This document shows, piece by piece, positions 1 through 6,747 of a stretch of 13,936 nucleotides of DNA. Below the pieces are notes generated by a model that was not told the origin of the DNA, made no database searches, and saw only the letters and a list, made by a program, of their open reading frames with translations. Origin of the DNA: an uncultured Collinsella sp. Lineage in GTDB: Bacteria > Actinomycetota > Coriobacteriia > Coriobacteriales > Coriobacteriaceae. The stretch spans positions 1 through 13,936 of the forward strand of contig URBP01000055.1 in the NCBI GenBank assembly GCA_900546105.1. The letters are read 5' to 3'. Position numbers and translations under genes: made by a program. The number at the start of each line of letters is the position of its first letter. Positions within the stretch are counted from its first letter, which is position 1.

Positions 1-2002
1 AGACCAGGCGGGCGTTGATCGTCTTGGCAATCTCGGCGGCGTCGGTGGAACCCTTGACGGGGGCACGGAAGTCCTCGTCCATGAGCGCCTCGGCGACCTT
101 GGACAGGATCTTGAGGTGCGTAGTGCCGGCCTGGGCACCGGGGATGAGCAGGGCGATAGCCACGTTGACGGGAGCGCCGTCCATGGTGTCCCAACCGGTC
201 ACGCCGGACTCGTCCTTGACGACGATGACGGCAGCCTCGGTAATGGCGTCGGACTTGGCATGCGGGATGGCGAAGCCCTCCATCATGCCCGTGGTGCCCT
301 CGGCCTCGCGGGCCAGGAAGGCGTTCATGACGGCGTCGGCGTCGCTGGCGATACCGGCCTTGACGGCCTGGTTGGAAACGAAGCTCAGAGCCTCGTCACG
401 AGAAGCGAAGTCCTCGGCGACAAAGACATTCTCGACCTTCACGAAGTCGGCAGCCTCGGCCTTGGGGGCCTCGACGGCAGCGGCCTTGGGAGCCTCAACC
501 GGCTTGGCTGCAGGAGCGGCCTTCTGGTTCTTCTCGAAGTCGTACTTCTTGAAGGCCACGAACAGGATGCCACCGACCACAGCGCCGATGAGGATCGCGA
601 GGACCCACAGCGGACCGTTCTCGACAACGGGCAGGACCAGGAAGCCACCGTGAGGCGCCGGATCGTGAACGTTGAACATAATGGTCAGGATCGAAGCGAT
701 AGAGGAACCGAGCATCATGATGGGCATGACGGGCCAGATGTTCTTGGTCATGAACGGAATGGCGCCCTCGGTGATGTGGGTGCAACCAAGGATGAGGTTG
801 ACGATACCGGCGTCGTGATCCTCCTGGCTGAAGTACTTCTTGCCGACGACGACGGCGAAAGTGGTGATCAGCGGCGGAACGATGCAAGCGGCGGAGACGG
901 CAGCCATGAAGTTGGTGCCGAAGTTGTAGGTATCGGTGCCAACGCCAGCAGCCAGGGCCTCGGTGAGCATAGCGGTACCGGTGACATAAGCAGCCTTGTT
1001 GACCGGGCCACCCATGTCAAAGGCGCACATGCAGCCGATGGCAAGACCCAAGACAACGGCGCCAGAGGCGGACAGGCCCTTGAGGAAGTCCATCATAGCG
1101 GTGTTGATGGCAGCCATGGGGCCGGAAATGCCGAGCATGACCAAGCCGACAATAGCCGTCGAGAACAGCGGGTACAAAAAGATTGCCTTGAGGCCGTCCA
1201 GGTTCTTGGGCAGGCCGGCAAAGACCTTCTCGAGCAGCAGGATGACATAGCCGGCGAGGAAGCCGCCAACGATGCCGCCCAGGAAGCCGAAGCCCACGCC
1301 GGCGCCACCGGCGTCGATCATGCCGGTCTCGGCGTTAACAGGCAGGCCCTGGATGGCGATCATACCGGCAACAAAGCCGGGGACGAGCGCCGGGCGCTTG
1401 CCGATGGATTCGGCGATGTAGGCGGAAAGCACGGGAACCATGAGGTTCATGGCGATGCCGCCGATGATCTTGAGCATAGCAGCAAAGCTGTTGTAGTCAG
1501 AAGCCGTCGAATCGAAAGACGTAATGCCCCACAGGAACGAGACGGCGGTCAGAACACCACCGGCAACGACGAAGACCAGCATATGGCTGACGCCGTTCAT
1601 AAGGTGCTTGTAGATGACGTGGCCGATGGACTCCTTCTCCTCGACCTCGTCCTCGACATCGGCAGCGGCTGCGACCGTGCCGTCGCTCTTGGCGGCGAGC
1701 GCGCGGTCAATCAGCTTACCGGCGGCCTCAACGGACAGGGCCTTGGAAACACCAACGGAAACCATGGGCTTGCCGGCGAAACGCTCAGCCTGGACATCCT
1801 TATCTGCTGCGACGACGACGGCCTTGGCACCGGCGATCTCGCTCTTGGTGAGCTCGTTCTCGACACCGACCTGGCCATGGGTCTCGACCTTAATGGTCAG
1901 ACCTCGCTCGGCAGCTGCCTTCTCCAGCGCCTCCTTCGCCATGAAGGTGTGCGCGATGCCGGTCGGGCAACCGGTGGCGGCAATGATGTCAAACTTAGCC
2001 AT
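1..2002 (-). CDS. fruA: Fructose-family PTS permease EIIBCA, 3' end cut by window edge
   Basis: Membrane component of the phosphoenolpyruvate phosphotransferase system, which imports a sugar, probably fructose or a related hexose, and phosphorylates it on entry. 667 codons are visible and the frame is still open at the left edge, probably lacking only a few residues. Domains in order: EIIB about residues 1-105, with the phosphorylated Cys12 in the motif CPTGIAHT; multi-spanning EIIC about 125-487, with the fructose-family segment FDMGGPVNKAAY; an Ala/Pro/Lys/Glu-rich linker about 488-515; EIIA about 516-667, with the phosphorylated His581 in AIPHAK. The ATG at 2002 is preceded by AAGGAGGG, a strong ribosome binding site. 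The order B-C-A is that of Bacillus subtilis ManP rather than the A-B-C order common in FruA, so the sugar is uncertain. It is divergent from an RpiR-type regulator that probably controls it. The symbol reflects the family, not a proven substrate. Confidence 0.9.
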   Translation of the reverse strand, partial: MAKFDIIAATGCPTGIAHTFMAKEALEKAAAERGLTIKVETHGQVGVENELTKSEIAGAKAVVVAADKDVQAERFAGKPMVSVGVSKALSVEAAGKLIDRALAAKSDGTVAAAADVEDEVEEKESIGHVIYKHLMNGVSHMLVFVVAGGVLTAVSFLWGITSFDSTASDYNSFAAMLKIIGGIAMNLMVPVLSAYIAESIGKRPALVPGFVAGMIAIQGLPVNAETGMIDAGGAGVGFGFLGGIVGGFLAGYVILLLEKVFAGLPKNLDGLKAIFLYPLFSTAIVGLVMLGISGPMAAINTAMMDFLKGLSASGAVVLGLAIGCMCAFDMGGPVNKAAYVTGTAMLTEALAAGVGTDTYNFGTNFMAAVSAACIVPPLITTFAVVVGKKYFSQEDHDAGIVNLILGCTHITEGAIPFMTKNIWPVMPIMMLGSSIASILTIMFNVHDPAPHGGFLVLPVVENGPLWVLAILIGAVVGGILFVAFKKYDFEKNQKAAPAAKPVEAPKAAAVEAPKAEAADFVKVENVFVAEDFASRDEALSFVSNQAVKAGIASDADAVMNAFLAREAEGTTGMMEGFAIPHAKSDAITEAAVIVVKDESGVTGWDTMDGAPVNVAIALLIPGAQAGTTHLKILSKVAEALMDEDFRAPVKGSTDAAEIAKTINARLV

Positions 2003-2023
2003 GTGTCCCTCCTTCTTGAGTAC

Positions 2024-2039
2024 AGCGCCCGCGGGCGCT
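2024..2039 (-). promoter_or_regulatory. Perfect 16-bp GC palindrome next to the PTS gene ribosome binding site
   Basis: The bases AGCGCCCGCGGGCGCT read the same on both strands. The palindrome lies about 10 bases upstream of the AAGGAGGG ribosome binding site of the minus-strand PTS gene. In RNA it could fold into a very stable short hairpin or act as a protein site on DNA. A role in translation control is an inference from position only. Confidence 0.4.
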
Positions 2040-2046
2040 CCCCTAC

Positions 2047-2068
2047 ACGCGCTTCGATGCGCGTTTTT
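2047..2068. promoter_or_regulatory. Hairpin in the PTS leader with a T-run on the plus side
   Basis: A perfect 6-bp stem (ACGCGC / GCGCGT) encloses a 6-base loop and is followed on the plus strand by four further T residues after the stem's last T. Read on plus it resembles a weak intrinsic terminator, but no plus-strand gene precedes it. Read on minus it is a leader hairpin about 45-60 bases before the PTS start codon. Together with the palindrome at 2024-2039 it makes two hairpins in tandem in the leader. Confidence 0.35.
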
Positions 2069-2129
2069 CCACAACTGAAAGATACCAACCTACCGTCCGC
2101 GTGAGAAGAGACAAGGCGCAATTCTCCGG

Positions 2130-2144
2130 TGAAAGGTTCTTTCA
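2130..2144. promoter_or_regulatory. Candidate operator, TGAAAG-3 bp-CTTTCA inverted repeat
   Basis: The sequence TGAAAGGTTCTTTCA has perfect 6-bp arms around a 3-bp centre. It lies between the divergent PTS gene and the RpiR-type regulator, just downstream of the candidate PTS promoter. Further copies of TGAAAG occur at 2076-2081 and 2162-2167. A dimeric helix-turn-helix repressor such as the adjacent RpiR protein is the natural candidate to bind here; binding is inferred. Confidence 0.45.
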
Positions 2145-2146
2145 TA

Positions 2147-2158
2147 ACCGTAAACGGT
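2147..2158. promoter_or_regulatory. Second candidate operator palindrome ACCGTAAACGGT
   Basis: A perfect 12-bp inverted repeat (ACCGT-AA-ACGGT) lies 2 bp from the TGAAAG palindrome and about at the predicted transcription start of the PTS gene. Its flank ACGGTAGGT (2154-2162) recurs inverted as ACCTACCGT at 2088-2096. Such paired sites could serve repressor binding or looping. No protein is assigned from sequence alone. Confidence 0.4.
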
Positions 2159-2165
2159 AGGTGAA

Positions 2166-2193
2166 AGTTTACCATCAACACTAGAAACGGCAA
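2166..2193 (-). promoter_or_regulatory. Candidate promoter of the PTS gene
   Basis: On the minus strand TTGCCG (2193-2188) and TAAACT (2171-2166) stand 16 bp apart, an acceptable -35/-10 pair. Transcription would start near 2159, giving a leader of about 157 bases. The two candidate operators would then lie at or just after the start site, a position expected for repression. Confidence 0.4.
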
Positions 2194-2220
2194 GGTGTAT
2201 CTTGTAATTGAAAATGCCCG

Positions 2221-2226
2221 TATACT
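2221..2226 (+). promoter_or_regulatory. Candidate -10 element of the RpiR-type regulator
   Basis: TATACT is a 5/6 match to the -10 consensus. No convincing -35 element lies 16-18 bp upstream. The start site would be near 2233, 42 bases before the chosen start codon. An upstream in-frame ATG at 2227 overlaps this element and would not be in the transcript. Confidence 0.45.
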
Positions 2227-2274
2227 ATGGCATTGCAAATCAAATTAGATTTTCATGCCAACCAGGAGCCATCC

Positions 2275-3132
2275 ATGACCGATAGTAGCAAGAGCGCACT
2301 TTCCCTCATTAGTACCCATCAGGGATACAGCGAGTCCGAGCAGCGCATTGTCGACTATATATTGGAGCACCAGTCCGAGGCGCCGCGCCTCACGGCCGCT
2401 CAGCTCTCACGCGCCGCCGCCACGTCCGAGGCGACCGTTTCGCGCTTCTGCCGCAAGCTTGGCTTTGGCAGCTTCCGCAGCTTTCAATTTTCGTTGGCGA
2501 GGGATTTGGAAAGCCAGCGCAACGAGGGCCTGACTGACGAGGTCTCGCTCGACAATATGGAGCAGAGCCTCAAGAACATCCTGGCTGCCAAGGTGAGCGA
2601 GCTTAATGCGACCATCGACGGGATCGACCACGATACGCTGGCGGCTGTTGTGCATGCCCTTAAGCATGCAGGGGTTATTGAGTTCGCCGCCGTGGGCAAT
2701 ACGAACGCGGTCGCGCTCGATGCGACGTTTAAGTTCTCGCAGCTGGGCCTGCGCTGCATGGCGAGCACCATTAGCGAGACATCAATCGGCTTTGCGCTCA
2801 CGTTACGCCCGGGTGACGTCATCGTGCTAATCTCAAACTCCGGCAAATCGCGCCGACTGAATCGCATGGCAAAAGCGGCTCGCAACTGCGGCGCAACCGT
2901 AGTCGTCATCAGTAGCGACAGCAAATCCCCGCTCGCGCGTCTGGCAGACTACACTTTTAATACCGTCAACCACGAAGCGCTTCTGACGACGGGCGACTTT
3001 GCGTTCTCCAAGATCAGCGCCACGATGATCATCGAAGTCATCTACAACTTCCTGCTGCCCGAGATCGAAGACGCTCGCGAGCATATCAGCTACTACGAGG
3101 AGCTCATCCAGCCGGATAAGGTTGTGGAGTAA
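2275..3132 (+). CDS. RpiR/MurR-family transcriptional regulator
   Basis: A 285-residue DNA-binding protein of the RpiR family. An N-terminal helix-turn-helix domain (about residues 1-77; recognition segment about 37-62, ending VSRFCRKLGF) is followed by a SIS sugar-phosphate-binding domain (about 105-240, with SNSGKS at 187-192 and the SIS-type segment SPLARLAD at 218-225). Proteins of this family sense phosphosugars and mostly repress sugar-use genes. I chose the ATG at 2275 because AGGAG lies 6 bases upstream and an earlier in-frame ATG at 2227 falls inside the likely -10 element. The gene is divergent from the PTS permease, and palindromes in the shared gap suggest it controls that gene and perhaps itself. 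It is the only plus-strand gene in the window. The ligand cannot be named from sequence. Confidence 0.93.
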   Translation: MTDSSKSALSLISTHQGYSESEQRIVDYILEHQSEAPRLTAAQLSRAAATSEATVSRFCRKLGFGSFRSFQFSLARDLESQRNEGLTDEVSLDNMEQSLKNILAAKVSELNATIDGIDHDTLAAVVHALKHAGVIEFAAVGNTNAVALDATFKFSQLGLRCMASTISETSIGFALTLRPGDVIVLISNSGKSRRLNRMAKAARNCGATVVVISSDSKSPLARLADYTFNTVNHEALLTTGDFAFSKISATMIIEVIYNFLLPEIEDAREHISYYEELIQPDKVVE

Positions 3133-3142
3133 AACGCGTAGC

Positions 3143-3171
3143 GGGACAAAAATTTCAGTCTATTTTGTCCC
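3143..3171. terminator. AT-rich hairpin between the convergent regulator and recN
   Basis: A perfect 9-bp stem (GGGACAAAA / TTTTGTCCC) encloses an 11-base loop. It starts 10 bases after the regulator's TAA stop and lies 20 bases after the recN stop on the other strand. The position suits a bidirectional terminator. However, there is no U-run after the stem on either strand, so it could instead be a dispersed intergenic repeat. Confidence 0.5.
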
Positions 3172-3191
3172 ACCAACACCACTGATACGAC

Positions 3192-4820
3192 CTAACCTCG
3201 AGCTTCTTCGAGCATCTGCTTTGCATGGGCCAAGCTTGCCTCAGACTGATCGCCGCTCAACATGCGGGCAATCTCGGCGATACGCGCTTCACCGGTTACC
3301 TCGTCCAAATGCGTCTGGGGAACATCGCCCGGTTCCTTGCTGACGACATAATGCTTGTCAGCCATGACGGCGACCTGCGCCAAGTGGGTTACGACAATCA
3401 CCTGATGCGTAGCGGCGAGATCTGCCAGCACGCCCGCAAGCGCACGCGCCGTGGAGCCACCGACACCAGCATCGACCTCGTCAAACACCAGCGTATCAAC
3501 ACCGTCCGCGTTACCGAGGACGACCTTGCTTGCCAGCATGACGCGGCTGAGCTCGCCGCCCGACGCAATGCGGCGCAGGGGACGTGGCGTCAAGCCGGCA
3601 CCGCTGCGGTATAGCAGCTCGTAGCTCGAAGGACCAACGGGCGTCCACTCAGCACGGGGAAGATCACGCGACTCCCAGACGAGCTCGGCACTACCCATCT
3701 CCAAGCGCGCCATCTGGCGGCCAACCTCGTGGCAGAAGCGCGGGGCCGCCGTATTGCGAGCGCGCTTAAGTGCCTTGGCAGCGGCAAACAACTCGCGCTC
3801 GGCGATCCCGAGTGCCTCACGCGCCTTTTTGATCTGTTCATCGCCATCATCGACCAGGGACAGCAGCTCTTGCGAGCGATCGCGCATGGCAAAAACATCG
3901 TCCATGGTGGGACCCCACTGACGCAACAGGCCCTTAAGGTCGGAATACCGCTCACGCATGTGAGCAAGCTCGCGCGGGTCGAAGGCGACGCCATCGCGAT
4001 AGGAACGAAGCTCGTTCGCGCAATCCTCAAGGGAGATACAGGCATCCGAAAGCGCATCGGCAATGTCGCCCAGCTTGCGATCGACGGTAGCCATACGGGA
4101 AAGCTTCGCCACGGCGCTGTTCACGGCATCGAGCGCTCCCCCTTCGGCGGCAAGCGATGCATGGGCATCGTTGGCTGTCGCCACCAAGACCTCGGCGTGC
4201 TCCGAGCGCGGCAGCAACTCCTCGAGTTCCTCGTACTCGCCCGGCTTGGGGTCGACCTCGCCGATGCGCTCGAGGGCAAAGCGCGCCTCCTCGACGCGAC
4301 TCCCCTGCGCGCGTGAGGCCTCTTCGACACGTCGAACCTCCTTGGCGGCAGCGCGCGATGCCTTAAAGCAGGCGCGGTACGCATCCAGCGCCTCGAGCGC
4401 AGAGCGCCCCGCCCACGCATCGACCATCGCAACGTGATGCGCCGGATCGAGCAAGCGCTGGTGCTCGTGCTGGCCGCACAGATCCATCATCACGCCAACG
4501 CGCTCCGAAAGCTCGCGCACACTGGCGATGCGGCCGTCAATCTTCACGCGGCTGCGGCCCTCGGCAGAAAGACTACGCTGGACCGTGAAGCCTTCCGTGT
4601 CGTGTGGACCGTCGAACAGCCGCGCCTCGACGCTGGCAAGCGCCTCGCCCTCGCGCACCGTCGACGAATCCGCACGCTCGCCCAAAATAAGCTTGAGGGC
4701 CGAGAGCAGCGCGGTCTTGCCGGCGCCGGTCTCGCCGGTCAGGACAGTCAGGCCGGCACTCGGTACCAGCGTCGCCTCGCGAATGAGTGCAATGTTAGAA
4801 ACCTGCAGCTCATCGATCAT
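3192..4820 (-). CDS. recN: DNA repair ATPase RecN
   Basis: SMC-like ATPase involved in recombinational repair of DNA double-strand breaks; it acts on the nucleoid and is thought to bridge DNA ends. The protein has 542 residues, close to the usual 550-570. Visible motifs: Walker A GETGAGKT at 29-36, the RecN segment CGQHEHQ at 115-121, a central coiled-coil region about 140-355 rich in Glu, Ala and Arg, the ABC signature ASGGELSR at 419-426, Walker B TLVFDEVDAG at 443-452 and the H-loop VTHLAQVA at 477-484. The ATG at 4820 has GGAG about 7 bases upstream and overlaps the end of nadK by 11 bases, so the two are probably translated from one message. It is the last gene of the efp-to-recN run. 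Confidence 0.97.
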   Translation of the reverse strand: MIDELQVSNIALIREATLVPSAGLTVLTGETGAGKTALLSALKLILGERADSSTVREGEALASVEARLFDGPHDTEGFTVQRSLSAEGRSRVKIDGRIASVRELSERVGVMMDLCGQHEHQRLLDPAHHVAMVDAWAGRSALEALDAYRACFKASRAAAKEVRRVEEASRAQGSRVEEARFALERIGEVDPKPGEYEELEELLPRSEHAEVLVATANDAHASLAAEGGALDAVNSAVAKLSRMATVDRKLGDIADALSDACISLEDCANELRSYRDGVAFDPRELAHMRERYSDLKGLLRQWGPTMDDVFAMRDRSQELLSLVDDGDEQIKKAREALGIAERELFAAAKALKRARNTAAPRFCHEVGRQMARLEMGSAELVWESRDLPRAEWTPVGPSSYELLYRSGAGLTPRPLRRIASGGELSRVMLASKVVLGNADGVDTLVFDEVDAGVGGSTARALAGVLADLAATHQVIVVTHLAQVAVMADKHYVVSKEPGDVPQTHLDEVTGEARIAEIARMLSGDQSEASLAHAKQMLEEARG

Positions 4821-5670
4821 GACGGACTCCGTAGAATACGCGGCTCACCGAGTTATAGAAGCTCTCGGGGCCGTAATCGAGCAGCAGCACATCTCCGGGC
4901 CCGCGGCGCACCGCCACGCTCTCAACGGTGCCATCGCAGGTAATAAACTGTCCATCGATAGCGATCGCCGGAACGCTCGGACGATCATCGGACATAAAGA
5001 TTTCGACGACATCACTCGGCGAAGTCAAGAAGGCACGGGCCTGAATGGTGTGCGGCGCAATGGGTACGCAGACCATGCCCGTATAGTCGGGGCTCACGAT
5101 GGGGCCACCGGCACTGAGTGCGTAACCCGTAGAACCAGTCGCCGTGGACACGACCACGCCGTCGCCACGCAGTCGATCGATATGGTGACCCGACACCGTG
5201 ATGTCGAACTCGACCATATCGGACAGGGGGCCGCGCGTGAGCGCCATGTCGTTGAGGGCGAATGTGCGCACGACATCCTTCGTGCCATCATCGCGCACTG
5301 ACACGATATCCGCAGCGATGGTGGCGCGACGGCTCACGTGCAGCTCGCCGGAAAGGGCGTCGCTCACGACCTTAAGAATGTCGCGCTCCTCGGGGCTCGC
5401 AGCAGTTAAAAAGCCCAGGTGACCATAGGAAAGACCGAGGATAGGAATCTCGCGATGGTTGAGGATGCGGGCAGCGCGCAGCAACGTACCGTCGCCGCCG
5501 AGCGTAATGACCAAATCAGAGCCGTCAATATCAGGCGTGCTCTGAATCTTCGATCGCTGGTCGGCAGCCCATGCGACCTCATAGCCCTGGCGCGTCAGCC
5601 AAAGCTCGAGCATCAGGCCGCTCTCGACCGCCTCTTGCTTGTAGTAATTGGGAACCAGAAAGACCTTCAT
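4810..5670 (-). CDS. nadK: NAD kinase
   Basis: Cytoplasmic ATP- or polyphosphate-dependent kinase that converts NAD to NADP. The 286-residue protein carries the diagnostic GGDGT motif at 58-62, the Gly-rich GDGVVVSTATGSTGY segment and a downstream AIDGQ. In two conserved motifs it has alternative residues: LNDMAL where NE is more usual, and TATGSTGY in place of TPTGSTAY. These are moderate changes and do not argue against activity. The start ATG overlaps the tlyA stop as ATGA, which suggests coupled translation. No strong ribosome binding site is seen. The tlyA-nadK-recN order matches the yqxC-nadF-(argR)-recN order known from Bacillus, but no argR lies between. Confidence 0.96.
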   Translation of the reverse strand: MKVFLVPNYYKQEAVESGLMLELWLTRQGYEVAWAADQRSKIQSTPDIDGSDLVITLGGDGTLLRAARILNHREIPILGLSYGHLGFLTAASPEERDILKVVSDALSGELHVSRRATIAADIVSVRDDGTKDVVRTFALNDMALTRGPLSDMVEFDITVSGHHIDRLRGDGVVVSTATGSTGYALSAGGPIVSPDYTGMVCVPIAPHTIQARAFLTSPSDVVEIFMSDDRPSVPAIAIDGQFITCDGTVESVAVRRGPGDVLLLDYGPESFYNSVSRVFYGVRHDR

Positions 5671-6470
5671 AGCGTTGCAGCTTTCTCGCTCAAAACCGAT
5701 ACCTGGGATTGCAGCTCATCGTCGGTACGTCCGCCGGGGGCATACCTCGTGCCGTACAGGAAAAACTCAACGTTTCCCTTGGCACCATGAATGGGCGACA
5801 CGCACACATCGACCGGGAACAGCCCCTTGGCAGCAAAGAGTTCAACTGCCGCAACGAGTGTATCGCGGCGCACGGCGGGATCGGTCACAATGCCGCCCTC
5901 GCCCACCAGCGCCGCCGGAGCCTCAAACTGCGGCTTTACGAGCGTGCAGAATGCACCCGTAGGCGCCAGGCACGCCAGCACCGCATCGATAATGTTCGCG
6001 ATGCTGGTAAACGAGACATCACACACTGCCAGGTCGATGGCGCCGGCATAGCCAAGCTCAGGCAGCTGCGTCACGTTTGTGCGCTCATGCAGCGACACGC
6101 GATCGTCCTGACGTAACGACCAATCGAACTGGGCGCGACCAACGTCCACCGAGACAACGGTCGCAGCTCCGCGCTTAAGCAGGCAATCGGTAAAGCCACC
6201 GGTAGAGCAGCCCACATCCAGACAGGCAAGGCCCGTCGGATTGATGCCAAACGCATCAAGCGCGCCTTCGAGCTTAAGACCGCCGCGGCCAACATAGGGA
6301 ATGCGCCCCTTAACGTGCAGCGGCAGGCCCGGGATTACCTTAAGGCCCGGCGAAGTCAAGCGCTCGCCGCCACTCGAGACCAAGCCGGCCATAAGAGTGC
6401 GAAGGGCATCCGCGCGATCGGCGCAGATGCCCTGTGAAATCAGTTCGTCATCAAGACGCACGCGTTTCAT
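5667..6470 (-). CDS. tlyA: TlyA-type rRNA 2'-O-methyltransferase / hemolysin-family protein
   Basis: Predicted S-adenosylmethionine-dependent RNA methyltransferase. In mycobacteria TlyA methylates ribose in 16S and 23S rRNA and determines capreomycin sensitivity; members in other lineages are often called hemolysins. The 267-residue protein has an N-terminal S4 RNA-binding domain (about 1-60, beginning MKRVRLDDELI), the linker motif VGRGGLKLEGAL at 60-71 and an FtsJ-like methyltransferase domain with the SAM-binding motif CLDVGCSTGGFTD at 83-95, LVKPQFE at 177-183 and GAKGNVEFF at 229-237. The start is uncertain: ATG at 6470 fits the family's N terminus best, but ATG at 6479 and TTG at 6482 are in frame, and none has a strong ribosome binding site. 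It follows xseB by about 35 bases. Confidence 0.93.
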   Translation of the reverse strand: MKRVRLDDELISQGICADRADALRTLMAGLVSSGGERLTSPGLKVIPGLPLHVKGRIPYVGRGGLKLEGALDAFGINPTGLACLDVGCSTGGFTDCLLKRGAATVVSVDVGRAQFDWSLRQDDRVSLHERTNVTQLPELGYAGAIDLAVCDVSFTSIANIIDAVLACLAPTGAFCTLVKPQFEAPAALVGEGGIVTDPAVRRDTLVAAVELFAAKGLFPVDVCVSPIHGAKGNVEFFLYGTRYAPGGRTDDELQSQVSVLSEKAATL

Positions 6471-6505
6471 GAATGCCATCAACCATTCGTATCCGGAGAT
6501 GCGGC

Positions 6506-6745
6506 CTAGCTATCCTGGGATTCGTTTGCCGCATCCTCATCGTATTCCTGCTCGAGCTTGTCGGCCTCACGCGGCGTCAGCTCAAACTTATCGACCATGT
6601 CGACCGCGCGGGAGCCCAGCTCAATCGCCTCGTCAAACAGATCGAGCGAACGCTCCAAGGAGGTGTCCTTGGAGCGAACGGTAGCGATGATCTGATCCAA
6701 ACGGTCCGAGATCTCGTCAAAGTTGCGGACAGAACCCTCTGGCAT
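6506..6745 (-). CDS. xseB: Exodeoxyribonuclease VII small subunit
   Basis: A 79-residue helical protein, the usual size for XseB. Several small subunits bind each XseA catalytic subunit to form exonuclease VII, which degrades single-stranded DNA from both ends. The family segment is visible: an N-terminal FDEISDRLDQIIATV, then a Leu/Glu-rich helix around SLERSLDLFDEAIELG. The acidic C-terminal tail is unremarkable. The ATG at 6745 has AGGAG 6 bases upstream, inside the last codons of nusB, and only 2 bases separate the genes. The large-subunit gene xseA, usually just upstream, is not present in the window. Confidence 0.93.
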   Translation of the reverse strand: MPEGSVRNFDEISDRLDQIIATVRSKDTSLERSLDLFDEAIELGSRAVDMVDKFELTPREADKLEQEYDEDAANESQDS

Positions 6746-6747
6746 GA

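Noticed and set aside
2065..2068. T-run after the leader hairpin as a plus-strand terminator
   Set aside because: No plus-strand gene precedes it, and the stem is only 6 bp, so a terminator role is not supported on that strand.
116..2104. A 662-codon plus-strand open frame opposite the PTS gene
   Set aside because: Its product is a Gly/Asp/His/Asn/Val-rich string with no domain or ribosome binding site. It arises because the real gene rarely uses codons that give stops on the opposite strand.
2227..2274. Upstream in-frame ATG for the RpiR-type regulator
   Set aside because: It overlaps the TATACT -10 element, has no ribosome binding site, and the ATG at 2275 has a proper AGGAG and the normal family N terminus.
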